64,000 bases of DNA, from NCBI GenBank assembly GCA_934717555.1, contig CAKUYY010000003.1, forward strand, positions 1-64,000, given 5' to 3'. The position numbers were made by a program, and so were the translations under genes. Each line of letters begins with the position of its first letter. The first letter of the stretch is position 1. Origin of the DNA: an uncultured Clostridium sp. GTDB lineage: Bacteria; Bacillota; Clostridia; Oscillospirales; Acutalibacteraceae. The notes under the pieces were generated by a model. It ran no database searches. It had not been told where the DNA came from and was given only the letters and a program-made list of their open reading frames with translations. Below are positions 9,568 to 18,435 of the stretch, piece after piece.

Positions 9568-10323
9568 ATGCAACAGAAGCAAGAATCCTGGCAGCCGCTG
9601 GGGGCGGGCTATTGGGCAAAAGTATCCCGGGAGCATAGGTTCAGTACGGATACCCTTCTGCTTTCCCATTTCTCCACTCCCCGGCTTGGGGAAAAACGGG
9701 CGGCGGAGCTGTGCGCCGGATGCGGGGCCCTGTCCCTGTTGTGGATGAAGGGGAGGGAACGCCCTCTGAAAATTGACGCGGTGGAAATCCAGGAATCGGC
9801 TTATTTGCTCATGTGTCAGTCTGTTAGCCGCAATGGGTTATCAGAGAGTTACCATCCGATATGGGCGAATTTGAAAAATCTCCAGGGAATATTGGAAGGG
9901 AACCGATATGACCTGGTGGCCTGCAATCCCCCTTATATGCCGCCGGGAACGGGGATTATCAGCAGAAAGGCTTCCTCCCGAACCGCCCGGCATGAGGGAG
10001 AATGTACCATAGAGGATGTGACGAGGGCGGCGGCCCGCCTGCTGCGTCCAGGCGGGCGCTTATGCCTGTGCCAGCGTCCTGAACGCTTATGTTCCATTCT
10101 AGAGAGCTGCCGGCGCGTCAATCTGGAACCCAAAAGACTGCGCCTGGTTCAGCAGAGGCTGGAAAAAGCGCCCAAGCTTTTCCTTTTGGAAGTACGAAAA
10201 GGGGGTAAGCCTGGAGGACTAGTGGTAGAACCTACCTTGATGATCGAAAGTAAGGAAGGGAGCTATTCCCAGGAGATGCAGGAAATTTACGGGGACTATG
10301 CCCGGAAAGAGGGAACGAAATGA
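9568..10323 (+). CDS. trmN6: tRNA1(Val) adenine-37 N6-methyltransferase family (YabB/TrmN6)
   Basis: This 251-residue SAM-dependent N6-adenine methyltransferase has the catalytic motif NPPYMPPG and a SAM loop at ELCAGCGALSLL. It also has the usual family opening, in which a phrase like FSTDTLLLSHF precedes motif I. The family modifies A37 of tRNA-Val. AAAGGAGG lies 7-8 bases before ATG 9568. The open frame extends upstream to 9238, but that part overlaps the ferredoxin gene and terminator and is not coding. The stop overlaps the rsmI start by 4 bases (ATGA), so the two are translationally coupled, as in B. subtilis yabB-yabC. Confidence 0.9.
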   Translation: MQQKQESWQPLGAGYWAKVSREHRFSTDTLLLSHFSTPRLGEKRAAELCAGCGALSLLWMKGRERPLKIDAVEIQESAYLLMCQSVSRNGLSESYHPIWANLKNLQGILEGNRYDLVACNPPYMPPGTGIISRKASSRTARHEGECTIEDVTRAAARLLRPGGRLCLCQRPERLCSILESCRRVNLEPKRLRLVQQRLEKAPKLFLLEVRKGGKPGGLVVEPTLMIESKEGSYSQEMQEIYGDYARKEGTK

Positions 10324-11168
10324 GCGGTAAATTAGTGGTGGTAGGAACGCCTATCGGAAATTTGGGGGATTTATCCCCGCGGGCGGTGGAAGCGATGGAA
10401 CAGGCGGATTTTATCGCCGCGGAGGATACCCGGGTGACGTTAAAGCTCCTCAACCACTTTGGAATTAAAAAGCCCATGGTCAGTTATTTTGAACACAATA
10501 AGCGGGAACGGGGAGAGATCATCTGCACCCGGATACAACAGGGGGAAACCTGTGTACTGGTATCTGACGCAGGAATGCCGGCTATTTCCGATCCCGGAGA
10601 AGAACTGGTGCGGCAGTGCGCGGAACAGGGAATCCCTGTCACAGTGGTGCCGGGCCCCAGCGCCGTGGTGTCCGCCCTGGCTATTTCCGGGCTGCCTACC
10701 GGACGGTTTACCTTTGAGGGATTCCTCAGCATGAACAAAAAAAGCCGCCGGGATCATCTGCAACAGGTGGCGCGGGAATCCCGCACCATGGTATTTTATG
10801 AAGCGCCCCACAAATTGCCCAATACGCTGCAGGATATGCTGGACGCGTGGGGAGACCGCCGCATCGCCATTGTGCGGGAGCTTACGAAAGTGCATGAAGA
10901 GGTCATCCGCACTACCCTTTCGGAAGCGGCCCAAAGGTACGCCCAGGGCGGGGCGCGGGGGGAAATTGTATTGGTGATCGAAGGGGCGCCCTTATCCCAG
11001 GCCTCTGATTCCTATACCCCCGAGGAAGCGGTAGCCCTGGCCCGGACCTATATGGAAGAAGGTAATTCCGCCTCTGACGCGGCTAAGCAGGCGGCTAAGA
11101 TGACCGGAATCAAAAAAGGAAGCATCTATCGGGGACTGATAGAGGGTGAGAAAGGACAATTGGAATAG
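10320..11168 (+). CDS. rsmI: 16S rRNA cytidine-1402 2'-O-methyltransferase
   Basis: This 282-residue tetrapyrrole-methylase-fold enzyme adds the 2'-O-methyl group to C1402 in the ribosomal decoding centre. Characteristic segments are VVGTPIGNLGDLSPRA at the N-terminus, AAEDTRVTLKLLNHFGI, SDAGMPAISDPGEELV, and FYEAPHKLPNTL. The length is normal for the family. Its start overlaps the trmN6 stop by 4 bases, so it is the last gene of that unit; a hairpin follows. Confidence 0.96.
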   Translation: MSGKLVVVGTPIGNLGDLSPRAVEAMEQADFIAAEDTRVTLKLLNHFGIKKPMVSYFEHNKRERGEIICTRIQQGETCVLVSDAGMPAISDPGEELVRQCAEQGIPVTVVPGPSAVVSALAISGLPTGRFTFEGFLSMNKKSRRDHLQQVARESRTMVFYEAPHKLPNTLQDMLDAWGDRRIAIVRELTKVHEEVIRTTLSEAAQRYAQGGARGEIVLVIEGAPLSQASDSYTPEEAVALARTYMEEGNSASDAAKQAAKMTGIKKGSIYRGLIEGEKGQLE

Positions 11169-11181
11169 GTTTAAAAAAGAA

Positions 11182-11220
11182 AAAGGCTAGGGAGAATTTG
11201 TTTTCCTTAGCCTTCATTGT
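11182..11220 (+). terminator. Possible terminator after rsmI
   Basis: AAGGCTAGGGA pairs with TTCCTTAGCCTT-type sequence (11 bp, one wobble) with a loop of about 10 bases, but the tail (CATTGTTAG) has few T residues, so the call is moderate. Confidence 0.5.
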
Positions 11221-11392
11221 TAGGTGGGGATAAGAGCAAAAAATTTCGGCTGTTTCTTTTAAGTGCTAATTGCTTCTATCTAGCCATCTATTTCCGTTTG
11301 TAGAAAAGCTATAAAGTTTTTTTGATGCCTGCGGTGGCACGTGTTACCTTCCAAGGCTATCCCGGAAAAAAGCAATTCGCCCATGCAAGACA

Positions 11393-11575
11393 TGAAAGTT
11401 TTGCACAAGCTTTTTCAAAAGCTTGTGGGGTGGAGGGGCGGAGCCCTTCCTCGCCCATCGCAATGGGCGAAATCCTTCAGATTCTCACAAGCTCAGGAGG
11501 GGAGGCAAAACAATCCACCGGATTGTTTTGCCGTGGGGAACCCTAGCGAGGGGTTCCCCATCCCCTACCTTGCCT
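11393..11575 (+). repeat. Dispersed intergenic repeat, copy A (longest)
   Basis: About 180 bases built from nested palindromes: ACAAGCTTTTTCAAAAGCTTGT, CGCCCATCGCAATGGGCG, CAAAACAATCCACCGGATTG with its flank, and GGGGAACCCTAGCGAGGGGT. The central part (GCCCTTCCTCGCCC, then GGGCGAAATCC, then AAGCTCAGGAGGGGAGGC) is shared with copy B near 36.4 kb. Short open frames across it are by-products. It fills most of the 590-base gap between rsmI and the next gene; the rest (11221-11392) shows nothing else. Confidence 0.75.
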
Positions 11576-11755
11576 GTAGAATTTACGGAGAAAAATTATC
11601 TCTTTTATAGAAATTGTGGTAAGAAAATAGGCTAACCTTTCCTTGTTTCTCATGGATAGGGTTATCAAACTGCGATAGAATAAAGACAGGGTAGACTGAA
11701 TGATTCAAATCCACAGAAAAACGGCGCCCCTACTTTATCAATGAGGAGAAGAGCT

Positions 11756-12433
11756 ATGAAAGTAAGAAAAGTCATAACAGGCATACTGGTGATCGTCAGC
11801 TTGCTGGTCGGCATATCGTCGTTATGTTGGGGGATTGGAGAAACGGTCCGTTTTCACAATCAAACCCGAAACTACCAGGAAACCGAAGGGTATTTCGTGG
11901 ATTATAATGTCTATACAGAGCGCCATTCCCATAAATCGAATCGATACAAACTGAGAATATATAACAGCCGTACTTACCAGCTTACTTATGCCTATACCGT
12001 TGATGGGATAGAGTATACCGTTTCTACCGACTATGGCGTGGGAAATCTTCCAGAACAGGGAAGTTCCCGAAAGATATTATATAACCCAGATCATCCAGAA
12101 CAAGCCGTCGTGGAAGGGACAAACGGCAACTCTATCTTGATCTATATGGGCATCCTCTTTACCGCTGTTCCTTTGGTATTCTTATTTGTGTTTTTGATCC
12201 GTCGAGGACATTTTAGAAACCTGCGGATCAACGGGATGGATGTTATCATTGGCGTGGCTTTTCTGTCTGTTGGGATAGGATTTGTTTATGGACTTACGGG
12301 TTCCCTCTCCCCTGTCCAAGCTTTTCAGGCATTGGGGATTCTCATCGGCATCCCTGCCTTGTTTGTACTGATCGGGATTTTCCTGTTGCTGAGGGGGCTG
12401 TTTTTTCAGAAAAAACAAAAGCGGTCAAGGTGA
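11756..12433 (+). CDS. DUF3592 membrane protein
   Basis: This 225-residue protein has a first membrane segment at about residues 5-25 and an extracytoplasmic region. That region contains the YAYTVDGIEY and ILYNPDHPEQAVV patterns typical of DUF3592, in which a surface beta-domain ends in a phrase like YNP.NP. Three further hydrophobic segments follow (about 125-150, 165-185 and 195-215) before a basic tail. ATG 11756 is chosen because AGGAGA lies 6 bases upstream; ATG 11741 lies before that site. The function of DUF3592 is unknown. The gene stands alone between a repeat and a convergent terminator. Confidence 0.75.
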   Translation: MKVRKVITGILVIVSLLVGISSLCWGIGETVRFHNQTRNYQETEGYFVDYNVYTERHSHKSNRYKLRIYNSRTYQLTYAYTVDGIEYTVSTDYGVGNLPEQGSSRKILYNPDHPEQAVVEGTNGNSILIYMGILFTAVPLVFLFVFLIRRGHFRNLRINGMDVIIGVAFLSVGIGFVYGLTGSLSPVQAFQALGILIGIPALFVLIGIFLLLRGLFFQKKQKRSR

Positions 12434-12453
12434 CATAAAAACAAATTGAAATA

Positions 12454-12503
12454 AAAAACCTGTTGGATAACTGTTTAAGAGTTTTATCCAACAGGTTTTT
12501 GTT
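12454..12503. terminator. Bidirectional terminator
   Basis: A perfect 17-bp stem (AAAAACCTGTTGGATAA and its complement) with a 13-base loop has A-runs on the left and T-runs on the right. It lies between the convergent DUF3592 gene and the amino-acid transporter operon and can serve both. Confidence 0.93.
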
Positions 12504-12514
12504 ATTTTGAATGG

Positions 12515-13279
12515 TCAATCTTCATTAAAGCGGGAGAGGAAAGCACGGGTACGCTCGTTTTGCGTATCGCGGAATACTTGTTGCGGAGTACCGCTTTCCA
12601 CAATAACGCCCCCATCCATGAAAATGACCTGGTCCGCCACATCCCGGGCGAATTTCATTTCATGGGTGACCACTACCATGGTCATATGTTCCGCCGCCAA
12701 TTCCCGTATGACTTTGAGGATTTCTCCCGTAAGCTCGGGGTCCAGAGCCGATGTAGGCTCGTCGAAAAACAGGATATCAGGGTTCATAGCCAGCGCCCGG
12801 GCGATAGATACCCGTTGTTGCTGCCCACCGGAAAGCTGGTGGGGATAAGCGTCCGCCTTATCTCCCAGGCCCATTTTATCAAGAAGGATTCTAGCGCTTT
12901 TTTCCGCTTGTTCTTTGGATTGTTTGAGAACACGGACGGGGGCTTCCATAATATTGCGCAATACAGAAAAGTGGGGGAACAGGTTAAAATTCTGGAAGAC
13001 TAGGCCGACATGAAGGCCGATATCGGCGCATGTCTTTTTGTCGCTGTATACGGCTTTTCCCTGGTCGTTGTTGCTCACCAGATGTTCTCCACAAATGGTG
13101 ATAGCGCCGCTGTCCACGGTTTCCAACTGGGTAACACAGCGCAGCAGGGTGCTTTTTCCGGAACCGGAAGGACCGATGATAGCCAACACATCCCCCTGAT
13201 TCACCTCAAAGGAAATTCCCTTGAGCACTTCTACACCGTCAAAGCCTTTTTTGATATCCGTTGCTTGTAGCATTTGCAT
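12515..13279 (-). CDS. Polar amino-acid ABC transporter, ATP-binding protein (GlnQ-like)
   Basis: This 254-residue cytoplasmic ATPase has Walker [10 protein letters not shown] (about residues 36-44), the signature LSGGQQQR, Walker [13 protein letters not shown] and a switch His in VVVTHEM. It belongs to the GlnQ/HisP/ArtP group that powers uptake of polar amino acids. It is the last gene of a three-gene minus-strand operon (binding protein, permease, ATPase) and starts 13 bases after the permease stop. Two in-frame ATGs (13279 and 13273) follow AGGAGG; the first is used. The substrate is not resolvable from the sequence. Confidence 0.94.
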   Translation of the reverse strand: MQMLQATDIKKGFDGVEVLKGISFEVNQGDVLAIIGPSGSGKSTLLRCVTQLETVDSGAITICGEHLVSNNDQGKAVYSDKKTCADIGLHVGLVFQNFNLFPHFSVLRNIMEAPVRVLKQSKEQAEKSARILLDKMGLGDKADAYPHQLSGGQQQRVSIARALAMNPDILFFDEPTSALDPELTGEILKVIRELAAEHMTMVVVTHEMKFARDVADQVIFMDGGVIVESGTPQQVFRDTQNERTRAFLSRFNED

Positions 13280-13292
13280 AGGGTCTTTCCTC

Positions 13293-13934
13293 CTAACGAT
13301 AATAGCTCAGGCGTTTTTCCGCCACGGTAAAGCAGCGGGTAACAATGCCGTTCATGACCAGATAGAAAACGCCGGCGATGATAAAGGGCGTCATAACGGT
13401 AGTGGTGGAAACCCAATCCGAAGTGACTTTCAGCAGTTCTACCACGCCGATCACACTAGCCAGGGAAGTATCTTTTACCAAGGTGATAAATTCATTGCCC
13501 ATGGGGGGGATGACCCTTTTAACCACCTGGGGCAGAACAATGCGGAAAAATGTCTGCCTACGGGTAAACCCCAATACCTGAGCGGCTTCATACTGCCCCG
13601 TGGGGATAGATTCCATCCCCCCACGGAAAATTTCCGCGAAATACGCGGCGTAGTTGAGCGCGAAAGCGATCATAGCCGCGACGGTGCGGTCCAGCTGAAT
13701 ACCAGTCAGCGGCTTGAGGGCGTAAAAGAAGAACAGCAATTGCAGCATCAGCGGGGTGCCGCGCATCAAAAGAATATAAAGGCGGACCGGAAGGTTGATG
13801 ATTTTAAACCGGCTCATTCTTCCAAACGCCACAAGAAATCCCAAGGGAAGGGCAAAAATGATGGTGCTGAAAAAGATTTGAAGCGTCATCAGGGTGGCTT
13901 CCAGCATTTGTGATAGTAACACCTGATAATTCAT
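13293..13934 (-). CDS. Polar amino-acid ABC transporter permease
   Basis: This 213-residue integral membrane protein of the HisM/GlnP group has about five membrane helices. The EAA cytoplasmic loop is seen as [21 protein letters not shown], here cited as [12 protein letters not shown], which docks the ATPase. It lies between the binding-protein and ATPase genes on the minus strand. A terminator-like hairpin stands between it and the binding-protein gene, which should lower expression of the permease and ATPase relative to the binding protein. Confidence 0.92.
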   Translation of the reverse strand: MNYQVLLSQMLEATLMTLQIFFSTIIFALPLGFLVAFGRMSRFKIINLPVRLYILLMRGTPLMLQLLFFFYALKPLTGIQLDRTVAAMIAFALNYAAYFAEIFRGGMESIPTGQYEAAQVLGFTRRQTFFRIVLPQVVKRVIPPMGNEFITLVKDTSLASVIGVVELLKVTSDWVSTTTVMTPFIIAGVFYLVMNGIVTRCFTVAEKRLSYYR

Positions 13935-13960
13935 AGGCAGAAAACTCCTTTGTCATAGTC

Positions 13961-14004
13961 AAAAACATAGGGTCAACTGCTATGAGTCAACCCTATGTTT
14001 CCGT
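13961..14004 (-). terminator. Intra-operon terminator-like hairpin between binding protein and permease
   Basis: AACATAGGGT pairs with ACCCTATGTT, with a 2-base internal loop and a further 3 bp, around a GCTATG loop. On the minus strand the stem is followed by TTTTT. Such partial terminators commonly set a high binding-protein to permease ratio (inference). Confidence 0.65.
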
Positions 14005-14029
14005 TCTGTCATTTAAAAAGAAATGGCGG

Positions 14030-14875
14030 TTATTCCTCTACGATTGTGGTGACGTCCTCACCAAACCACTTGGTGGAAATCTCAGCCAGCTTGCCGTCTT
14101 TTGCCATGTCTTTGAGGGTATCTTCAATCTTGGTTTTCAGGGCGTCGTCCCCGATTTTAAAACCAATAACATAGTCCTCTACCGCCAAGGATTCCACACT
14201 GCCGTCTTCCTTGGTGAGGATACGGTAGGTATTCGGTTCTTTTGTCAGATAATAACGGGCTACCACTTCATCGATGGCGATGGCGTCAATGGTACCGTTT
14301 TTCATTTCCATAATTGCCTTGCTGTAGTCATCAAGGTTGATGATATCGCCCAAGGAGTTTTTAAATTCCGTGGAAGCGTTCAGGGCCTCTTCCGCAGAAG
14401 AACCGGCCTGAACGCCCAGGTTTTTCCCAGCCAGGTCGGCCATGTTCTGATAAGGCGCGTCCTGCTTTACCAGGATAATCTGGTTGTTTTTCATGTAAGG
14501 GATGCTCAAGTTCAAAGTCTGCTCGCGGCCTTCGGTTTTGCTCATGCCGTTCCACAGGCAGTCTACATTGTCATTATTGATTTCATTGACTTGGTTTTTC
14601 CAGTTGATCGGCTGTTTTACCAGCTCCAGGCCCAAACGAGCGCACACCTCTGTAGCCACATCCAGATCAAAACCCACCAATTCCCCGCTCTGCTCATCCC
14701 GGTATCCCATGGGAGGAAAAGCGGTATCCATACCCAGGATCAGTTTACCGGACTTTTCTACCTCTGTCCAGGAATTATCTTCCCCGCCGGAAGCGTTCCC
14801 CGCAGAATTGTTACAGCCTACCAGCACAGTGGCCATCATTGCCACAGCCAAAAACAGTGCTAACCATTTTTTCAT
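14030..14875 (-). CDS. Polar amino-acid ABC transporter substrate-binding lipoprotein
   Basis: This 281-residue family 3 solute-binding protein has a lipoprotein signal peptide with lipobox LVGC (Cys at about residue 21), so it is anchored to the outer face of the membrane. The core SBP_bac_3 motifs are GMDTAFPPMGYRDEQSGELVGFD, here shortened to FPPMGYRD and LVGFDLDVA, followed by the hinge segment VQAGSSAEEAL. It is the first gene of the transporter operon; AAGGAGGATTATC precedes the ATG. It resembles glutamine, cystine and other polar amino-acid binders without a decisive substrate clue. Confidence 0.93.
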   Translation of the reverse strand: MKKWLALFLAVAMMATVLVGCNNSAGNASGGEDNSWTEVEKSGKLILGMDTAFPPMGYRDEQSGELVGFDLDVATEVCARLGLELVKQPINWKNQVNEINNDNVDCLWNGMSKTEGREQTLNLSIPYMKNNQIILVKQDAPYQNMADLAGKNLGVQAGSSAEEALNASTEFKNSLGDIINLDDYSKAIMEMKNGTIDAIAIDEVVARYYLTKEPNTYRILTKEDGSVESLAVEDYVIGFKIGDDALKTKIEDTLKDMAKDGKLAEISTKWFGEDVTTIVEE

Positions 14876-14927
14876 TTGATAATCCTCCTTGTCTCATTCC
14901 GTTGCTATTGTGAATTAAGATATTGAT

Positions 14928-14956
14928 ATTTTACCTTATTAGCGTCCTAAAGTAAA
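14928..14956 (-). promoter_or_regulatory. Possible promoter of the amino-acid transporter operon
   Basis: On the minus strand TTTACT and TAAAAT are 17 bases apart, ending about 50 bases before the binding-protein start. The -35 match is only partial. Confidence 0.4.
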
Positions 14957-15028
14957 GAGGGAAATTTATATTTTTTAAAATTTTCCAAACTTTTGTCAAA
15001 TGAGAAAAGAAACATGAGGCTAGAAAAC

Positions 15029-15056
15029 TTGACAATTGTTATCGAAATGGTATGAT
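15029..15056 (+). promoter_or_regulatory. Promoter of the Rrf2 regulator
   Basis: A consensus TTGACA and an extended -10 (TGGTATGAT) are separated by 16 bases. The AATTGTTATCGAA spacer region is a possible site for autoregulation, not tested. Confidence 0.75.
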
Positions 15057-15116
15057 AATAAAGAATAAATATATGTAAACGGATAGCCCGGATCGAAAGC
15101 GTAACGGAGGTTTCTC

Positions 15117-15563
15117 ATGAGAATTTCAACAAAAGGCAGATATGGGCTGCGGGCGATTATTGATATCGCGGCCCACAGTGACAAAGGACAAATTCCCATC
15201 AAAGAGGTTTCTAAACGGCAGGGGATCTCGGACAATTATTTGGAACAGATTATTTTTCCTTTAAAGAAAGCGGGGATCGTACAGAGCGTGCGCGGTTCTC
15301 AGGGCGGATATTTTTTGGCCCGTCCCGCCAAGGAAATTACTGCTGGAGAGGTGCTGCGGGTACTGGAGGGGGATTTGGCCCCGGTAGAATGTTTGGCCAA
15401 TGGGGCGGATGTACATTGTGGCCGCGCTAAAAGTTGCCCGACCCTTTCCCTATGGATACGGCTGAGGGATGCCATCAATGGGGTGGTGGACAGCATCTCT
15501 ATTCAGGATTTAGTGGATGAGAACCAGGAACAGATAGAAGCGGATTTTGGGAATTTTATTTAA
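15117..15563 (+). CDS. Rrf2-family transcriptional regulator, probable Fe-S type
   Basis: This 148-residue winged-helix regulator starts with MRISTKGRYGLRAI, a hallmark of Rrf2 proteins. The recognition helix region is ISDNYLEQII and the wing is RGSQGGYFLARP. Three cysteines lie in the C-terminal segment (VEC, VHC, KSC; spacings 8 and 5 residues), in the place where IscR-like members hold an iron-sulfur cluster, so it may sense Fe-S or redox state (inference). CymR-type members lack this set. It is transcribed alone between its own promoter and terminator, divergently from the amino-acid transporter. No isc/suf genes are adjacent. Confidence 0.92.
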   Translation: MRISTKGRYGLRAIIDIAAHSDKGQIPIKEVSKRQGISDNYLEQIIFPLKKAGIVQSVRGSQGGYFLARPAKEITAGEVLRVLEGDLAPVECLANGADVHCGRAKSCPTLSLWIRLRDAINGVVDSISIQDLVDENQEQIEADFGNFI

Positions 15564-15572
15564 GGCGAATGG

Positions 15573-15614
15573 ATACCAGGGAGAAGAAAAATGTCCTCCC
15601 TGGTATATTTTCTT
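15573..15614 (+). terminator. Terminator of the Rrf2 gene
   Basis: ATACCAGGGAG pairs perfectly with CTCCCTGGTAT (11 bp) around a 12-base loop, followed by ATTTTCTT. Confidence 0.85.
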
Positions 15615-15704
15615 GTAAATAAGCTTTAAAACAATAACAGGTAGAAAACAAAGGGAATAAATAGGCAGTTCTTGACATTAGAAAATAAAAAGGGGTGATA
15701 TCCA

Positions 15705-16430
15705 TTGCATGTTACCATTACTTATTTAGACAACAGCGGTTTTACCGTAGAATGGGGAAACCGGTGCCTCATATTCGATTATTATAACCTCACGCCCCGG
15801 GAAGGGACCCTCTCGGATGGAGTGGTGAGGCCGGAGGATATCAAAAAGAAACATACCACAGTTTTTGTCTCTCATAGCCACTATGACCATTATCATCCCG
15901 GAATTTTTGATTTGGAAAAAGAGATTCCGGATATCGGCTATGTCCTGTCCGATGATATTCATAAACAGCCATCGGGAAACAGATTGCTGGTGGCCCCAGG
16001 GCAGGATTACCAATGGCGCGGTATGACGATCCATACTTTGCGTTCTACCGACTTGGGAGTGGCATTCCTGATTAACGTTGATGGCATGACCATTTACCAC
16101 GCGGGGGACCTCAACTGGTGGCACTGGATCGGGGAGCCAGACGAGGACAACCGCAGGATGGAAAAAAACTTTCTCCAGGAAATCGGCAGCCTTCCCCAAA
16201 AAGAGATTGACCTAGCTTTTATTCCCACTGATCCACGCCAGGAACAAAATTATCTCTTGGGGCTACAGGCATTTATGGAAAGGGTTTCCGCCCGCTATAT
16301 TGTGCCAATGCACTTTGGGCCCAGGACGGAAGTGTTCCAATGGCTGCGCCAAGATCCCAGAACAAAGGAGTACCGTGCCCGGATCATAGAATTGTCCAAA
16401 CGAGGGCAGTGTGCACAATTAAGCCTGTAA
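15705..16430 (+). CDS. Metallo-beta-lactamase-fold hydrolase, UlaG-like
   Basis: This 241-residue cytoplasmic metal-dependent hydrolase has the motif HSHYDHYHPG (about residues 57-66), a further metal-ligand Asp in YHAGDLNWWHW and a late His in VPMHFGP. The UlaG-like branch includes lactonases and phosphodiesterases, so the true substrate is unknown. It starts with TTG at 15705, 7 bases after AGGGGTG; no ATG is better placed. It is a single gene flanked by terminators. Confidence 0.88.
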   Translation: MHVTITYLDNSGFTVEWGNRCLIFDYYNLTPREGTLSDGVVRPEDIKKKHTTVFVSHSHYDHYHPGIFDLEKEIPDIGYVLSDDIHKQPSGNRLLVAPGQDYQWRGMTIHTLRSTDLGVAFLINVDGMTIYHAGDLNWWHWIGEPDEDNRRMEKNFLQEIGSLPQKEIDLAFIPTDPRQEQNYLLGLQAFMERVSARYIVPMHFGPRTEVFQWLRQDPRTKEYRARIIELSKRGQCAQLSL

Positions 16431-16460
16431 AAGAAAATAGACGCAAATACTCATACAAAA

Positions 16461-16506
16461 ACGGTCCCACGGCAGCCCGAAAAGAGGCTGCCGTGGGATC
16501 GTTTTC
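16461..16506. terminator. Bidirectional terminator between convergent genes
   Basis: A 17-bp stem (CGGTCCCACGGCAGCC with one wobble to its partner) encloses an 8-base loop and is followed by TTTTC. It lies between the UlaG-like gene and the convergent PH-domain operon. Confidence 0.9.
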
Positions 16507-16517
16507 TATAAAAGATA

Positions 16518-17942
16518 TCAGGAGGAATATTTTTTCAATAGGTCAAGGGCCTGCTGATGGTCCAGGTGCTTGACCACAAAGCTTTCCCGGGTTTCCCCGT
16601 ACAGAAAAAAACGGAGGTTACACCGCCGGGAATGTTTTTGAAAAGGGTTCTGTGTCATGGAAATCATCTGAACGCGATCCCTTGGGATAACTGTGGTATA
16701 TAAGGTCAGACGGCGGTAGCCCTGTATGACCCAAACCTGTTCCTGTAAGGAAATTCCAGCGTTTTTCCAAGCCGTCCAGCGGAAAGCGCCCCACCATAGG
16801 AAAAAGGGGGCGGCGAATACAGCGGAAAGGGAAAACAGCTGGCTATACGCGCCCAAAAGATAAGGGAATAACAAAATCAGAAAGAACCCCGCCGCGCAAT
16901 AGAAGGGAACCAGCAGATAACTTTTCAGGGCAGCCCGGCCCGGCCGGATGGATACGGAGAAGGAAGAAGGGAACCAGGGAACCACAGCACCCAGCAAAGG
17001 CAACAGCTTATCCCGGGAGCAGGCCGCTATCAGCATACTTCGGTCCCCTTTGTCCTTTCCAGAACCGATATTGTGCACATAACCGCTGGAGAGCCTGAGC
17101 AGGCGCATCAGCAGGGTTTGGCGGATGGAGAGGGCGCAGATGCGGGAAGACCGGAAAATCCGAAGGTGGGACTGAACCAGCCCGCGGCGGATGATCAGAA
17201 GATCTTTTTCCCGGTCCAGGCGAAAATGGGCGTAACGGAATAATTGGACAATCAGCGCAATCACCCATCCGGCAAAGAGGAGATAGGCGATGGCGGCGGA
17301 AGCGGGAGGGATTCCCCAGGCGGCCAATTGAAGGGAGATATCCACGGTAGCGTAAAGCTTTTCCTGGATTTCTTTTCCTAATATGCTGCCCACCCGCTGG
17401 ACAAAGGGGGCGAGAAGGAGAAGGCCGGTTCCCGGGTTGGACCAAAAGGCCGACATTAAAAGGATACGTCCGTTTCCCGCATGGTAAAGAGGTTTTGCCT
17501 TAGAGAAAGAATATACCGTGCTGACAGTACGCCACAGCGCCTTGCGGGAGAGGGTCAATCCCACATCGGCGTGTTTGCGGTTTCCCGCAGGGGTATCCAT
17601 GGTCAAATGAGCCGCCCCGAATAAGGCCGGAAACAGGGTTTGCCTGATGGTAACGGAATCAAAATAACGGAAGGGAATCCGAAACATGCGGCGGAAAAAA
17701 AGGCCCCTTTGATAAAAAAAGGAATGTTCCCCAGCCCGGTATCCAGTGGCGTTACGCTGGGCGGCGGAAAGAAAAATAAAACAGGAAAGCATGATAACCT
17801 GCATCCCTGCCAGGCGTATTTGCTGATAAAACTGTCCGGGTTGCAGCAAAAGCTGTTGTGTGAGGGGGATCAGCAGAAAAAGGGCCCATCGGGATATATA
17901 TTCCCATATGGTATAGGGGTGGACAGGACGCAGGTTTTTCAT
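16518..17942 (-). CDS. PH-domain (bPH2) membrane protein, YdbT-like
   Basis: This 474-residue membrane protein has paired hydrophobic segments near residues 15-55, 190-240 and 345-390, and beta-rich bacterial PH (DUF304/bPH2) domains between and after them. Visible bPH2 features are DLLIIRRGLVQSHLRI and RVQMISMTQNPFQK, which resemble the repeated strand pattern of YdbT. It overlaps the smaller PH protein upstream by 4 bases, matching the B. subtilis ydbS-ydbT pair. In B. subtilis the pair has been linked to resistance to certain antimicrobial compounds; the molecular role is unclear. Confidence 0.8.
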   Translation of the reverse strand: MKNLRPVHPYTIWEYISRWALFLLIPLTQQLLLQPGQFYQQIRLAGMQVIMLSCFIFLSAAQRNATGYRAGEHSFFYQRGLFFRRMFRIPFRYFDSVTIRQTLFPALFGAAHLTMDTPAGNRKHADVGLTLSRKALWRTVSTVYSFSKAKPLYHAGNGRILLMSAFWSNPGTGLLLLAPFVQRVGSILGKEIQEKLYATVDISLQLAAWGIPPASAAIAYLLFAGWVIALIVQLFRYAHFRLDREKDLLIIRRGLVQSHLRIFRSSRICALSIRQTLLMRLLRLSSGYVHNIGSGKDKGDRSMLIAACSRDKLLPLLGAVVPWFPSSFSVSIRPGRAALKSYLLVPFYCAAGFFLILLFPYLLGAYSQLFSLSAVFAAPFFLWWGAFRWTAWKNAGISLQEQVWVIQGYRRLTLYTTVIPRDRVQMISMTQNPFQKHSRRCNLRFFLYGETRESFVVKHLDHQQALDLLKKYSS

Positions 17943-18373
17943 GATAGCTCCCTCCCCTGGTTAATGCGGTTCCAGAGTTTTCTCCCTTCCTCCAGGGATA
18001 GGCCGTCGATAGAAAGCCTTGCCCCCGCGGCGTGAAGGATTAGGGTGCTTACCCCGCAAAGGCGCTGCGCGGGGGTGCGCAGCAGTTCCGCGTACTGAAC
18101 CTGAGAAAGGGGAAGGATACGCTGCACTTGGAAAAAAACGCCTTTGTATATTTGGGCGGTGCCTTCATCAAGATACCATCGATAGGAGGTGTAACGCCGG
18201 GGACAATACCACAGGCAGGAAACCAGGAACACGCATAGCAGAACGACGCCTGCCACAACGCTAAGTACAAAACTGAACACCCCTAGGGCGCCGCAAAGAA
18301 AAAGGCCCACGGCGGTGACGCATACCAGGCGGATGCGCCAGACCAGGATGGTTTTTGGAAACAATGGTTGCAA
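17939..18373 (-). CDS. PH-domain (bPH2) membrane protein, YdbS-like
   Basis: This 144-residue protein has two hydrophobic segments (about residues 12-55) and one bPH2 domain (YRWYLDEGTAQIYKGVFFQ, then LSQVQYAEL and LILHAAG). The start is set to TTG 18373 because AGGGGGTG lies 7 bases upstream and gives a normal YdbS-type N-terminus. The longer frame from ATG 18457 runs through the terminator stem of dus and would add a non-family extension. It overlaps the next gene by 4 bases and forms a two-gene operon with it. Confidence 0.78.
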   Translation of the reverse strand: MQPLFPKTILVWRIRLVCVTAVGLFLCGALGVFSFVLSVVAGVVLLCVFLVSCLWYCPRRYTSYRWYLDEGTAQIYKGVFFQVQRILPLSQVQYAELLRTPAQRLCGVSTLILHAAGARLSIDGLSLEEGRKLWNRINQGRELS

Positions 18374-18435
18374 ACAGTTACACCCCCTATCTGGATAGAA
18401 TTCCCCGTTTTCCCATGGATACTCAGTCCTTGGGG

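Noticed and set aside
11322..11635. Three short plus-strand frames of 70-89 codons
   Set aside because: They fall in the palindromic repeat copy A and overlap each other; no ribosome-binding sites.
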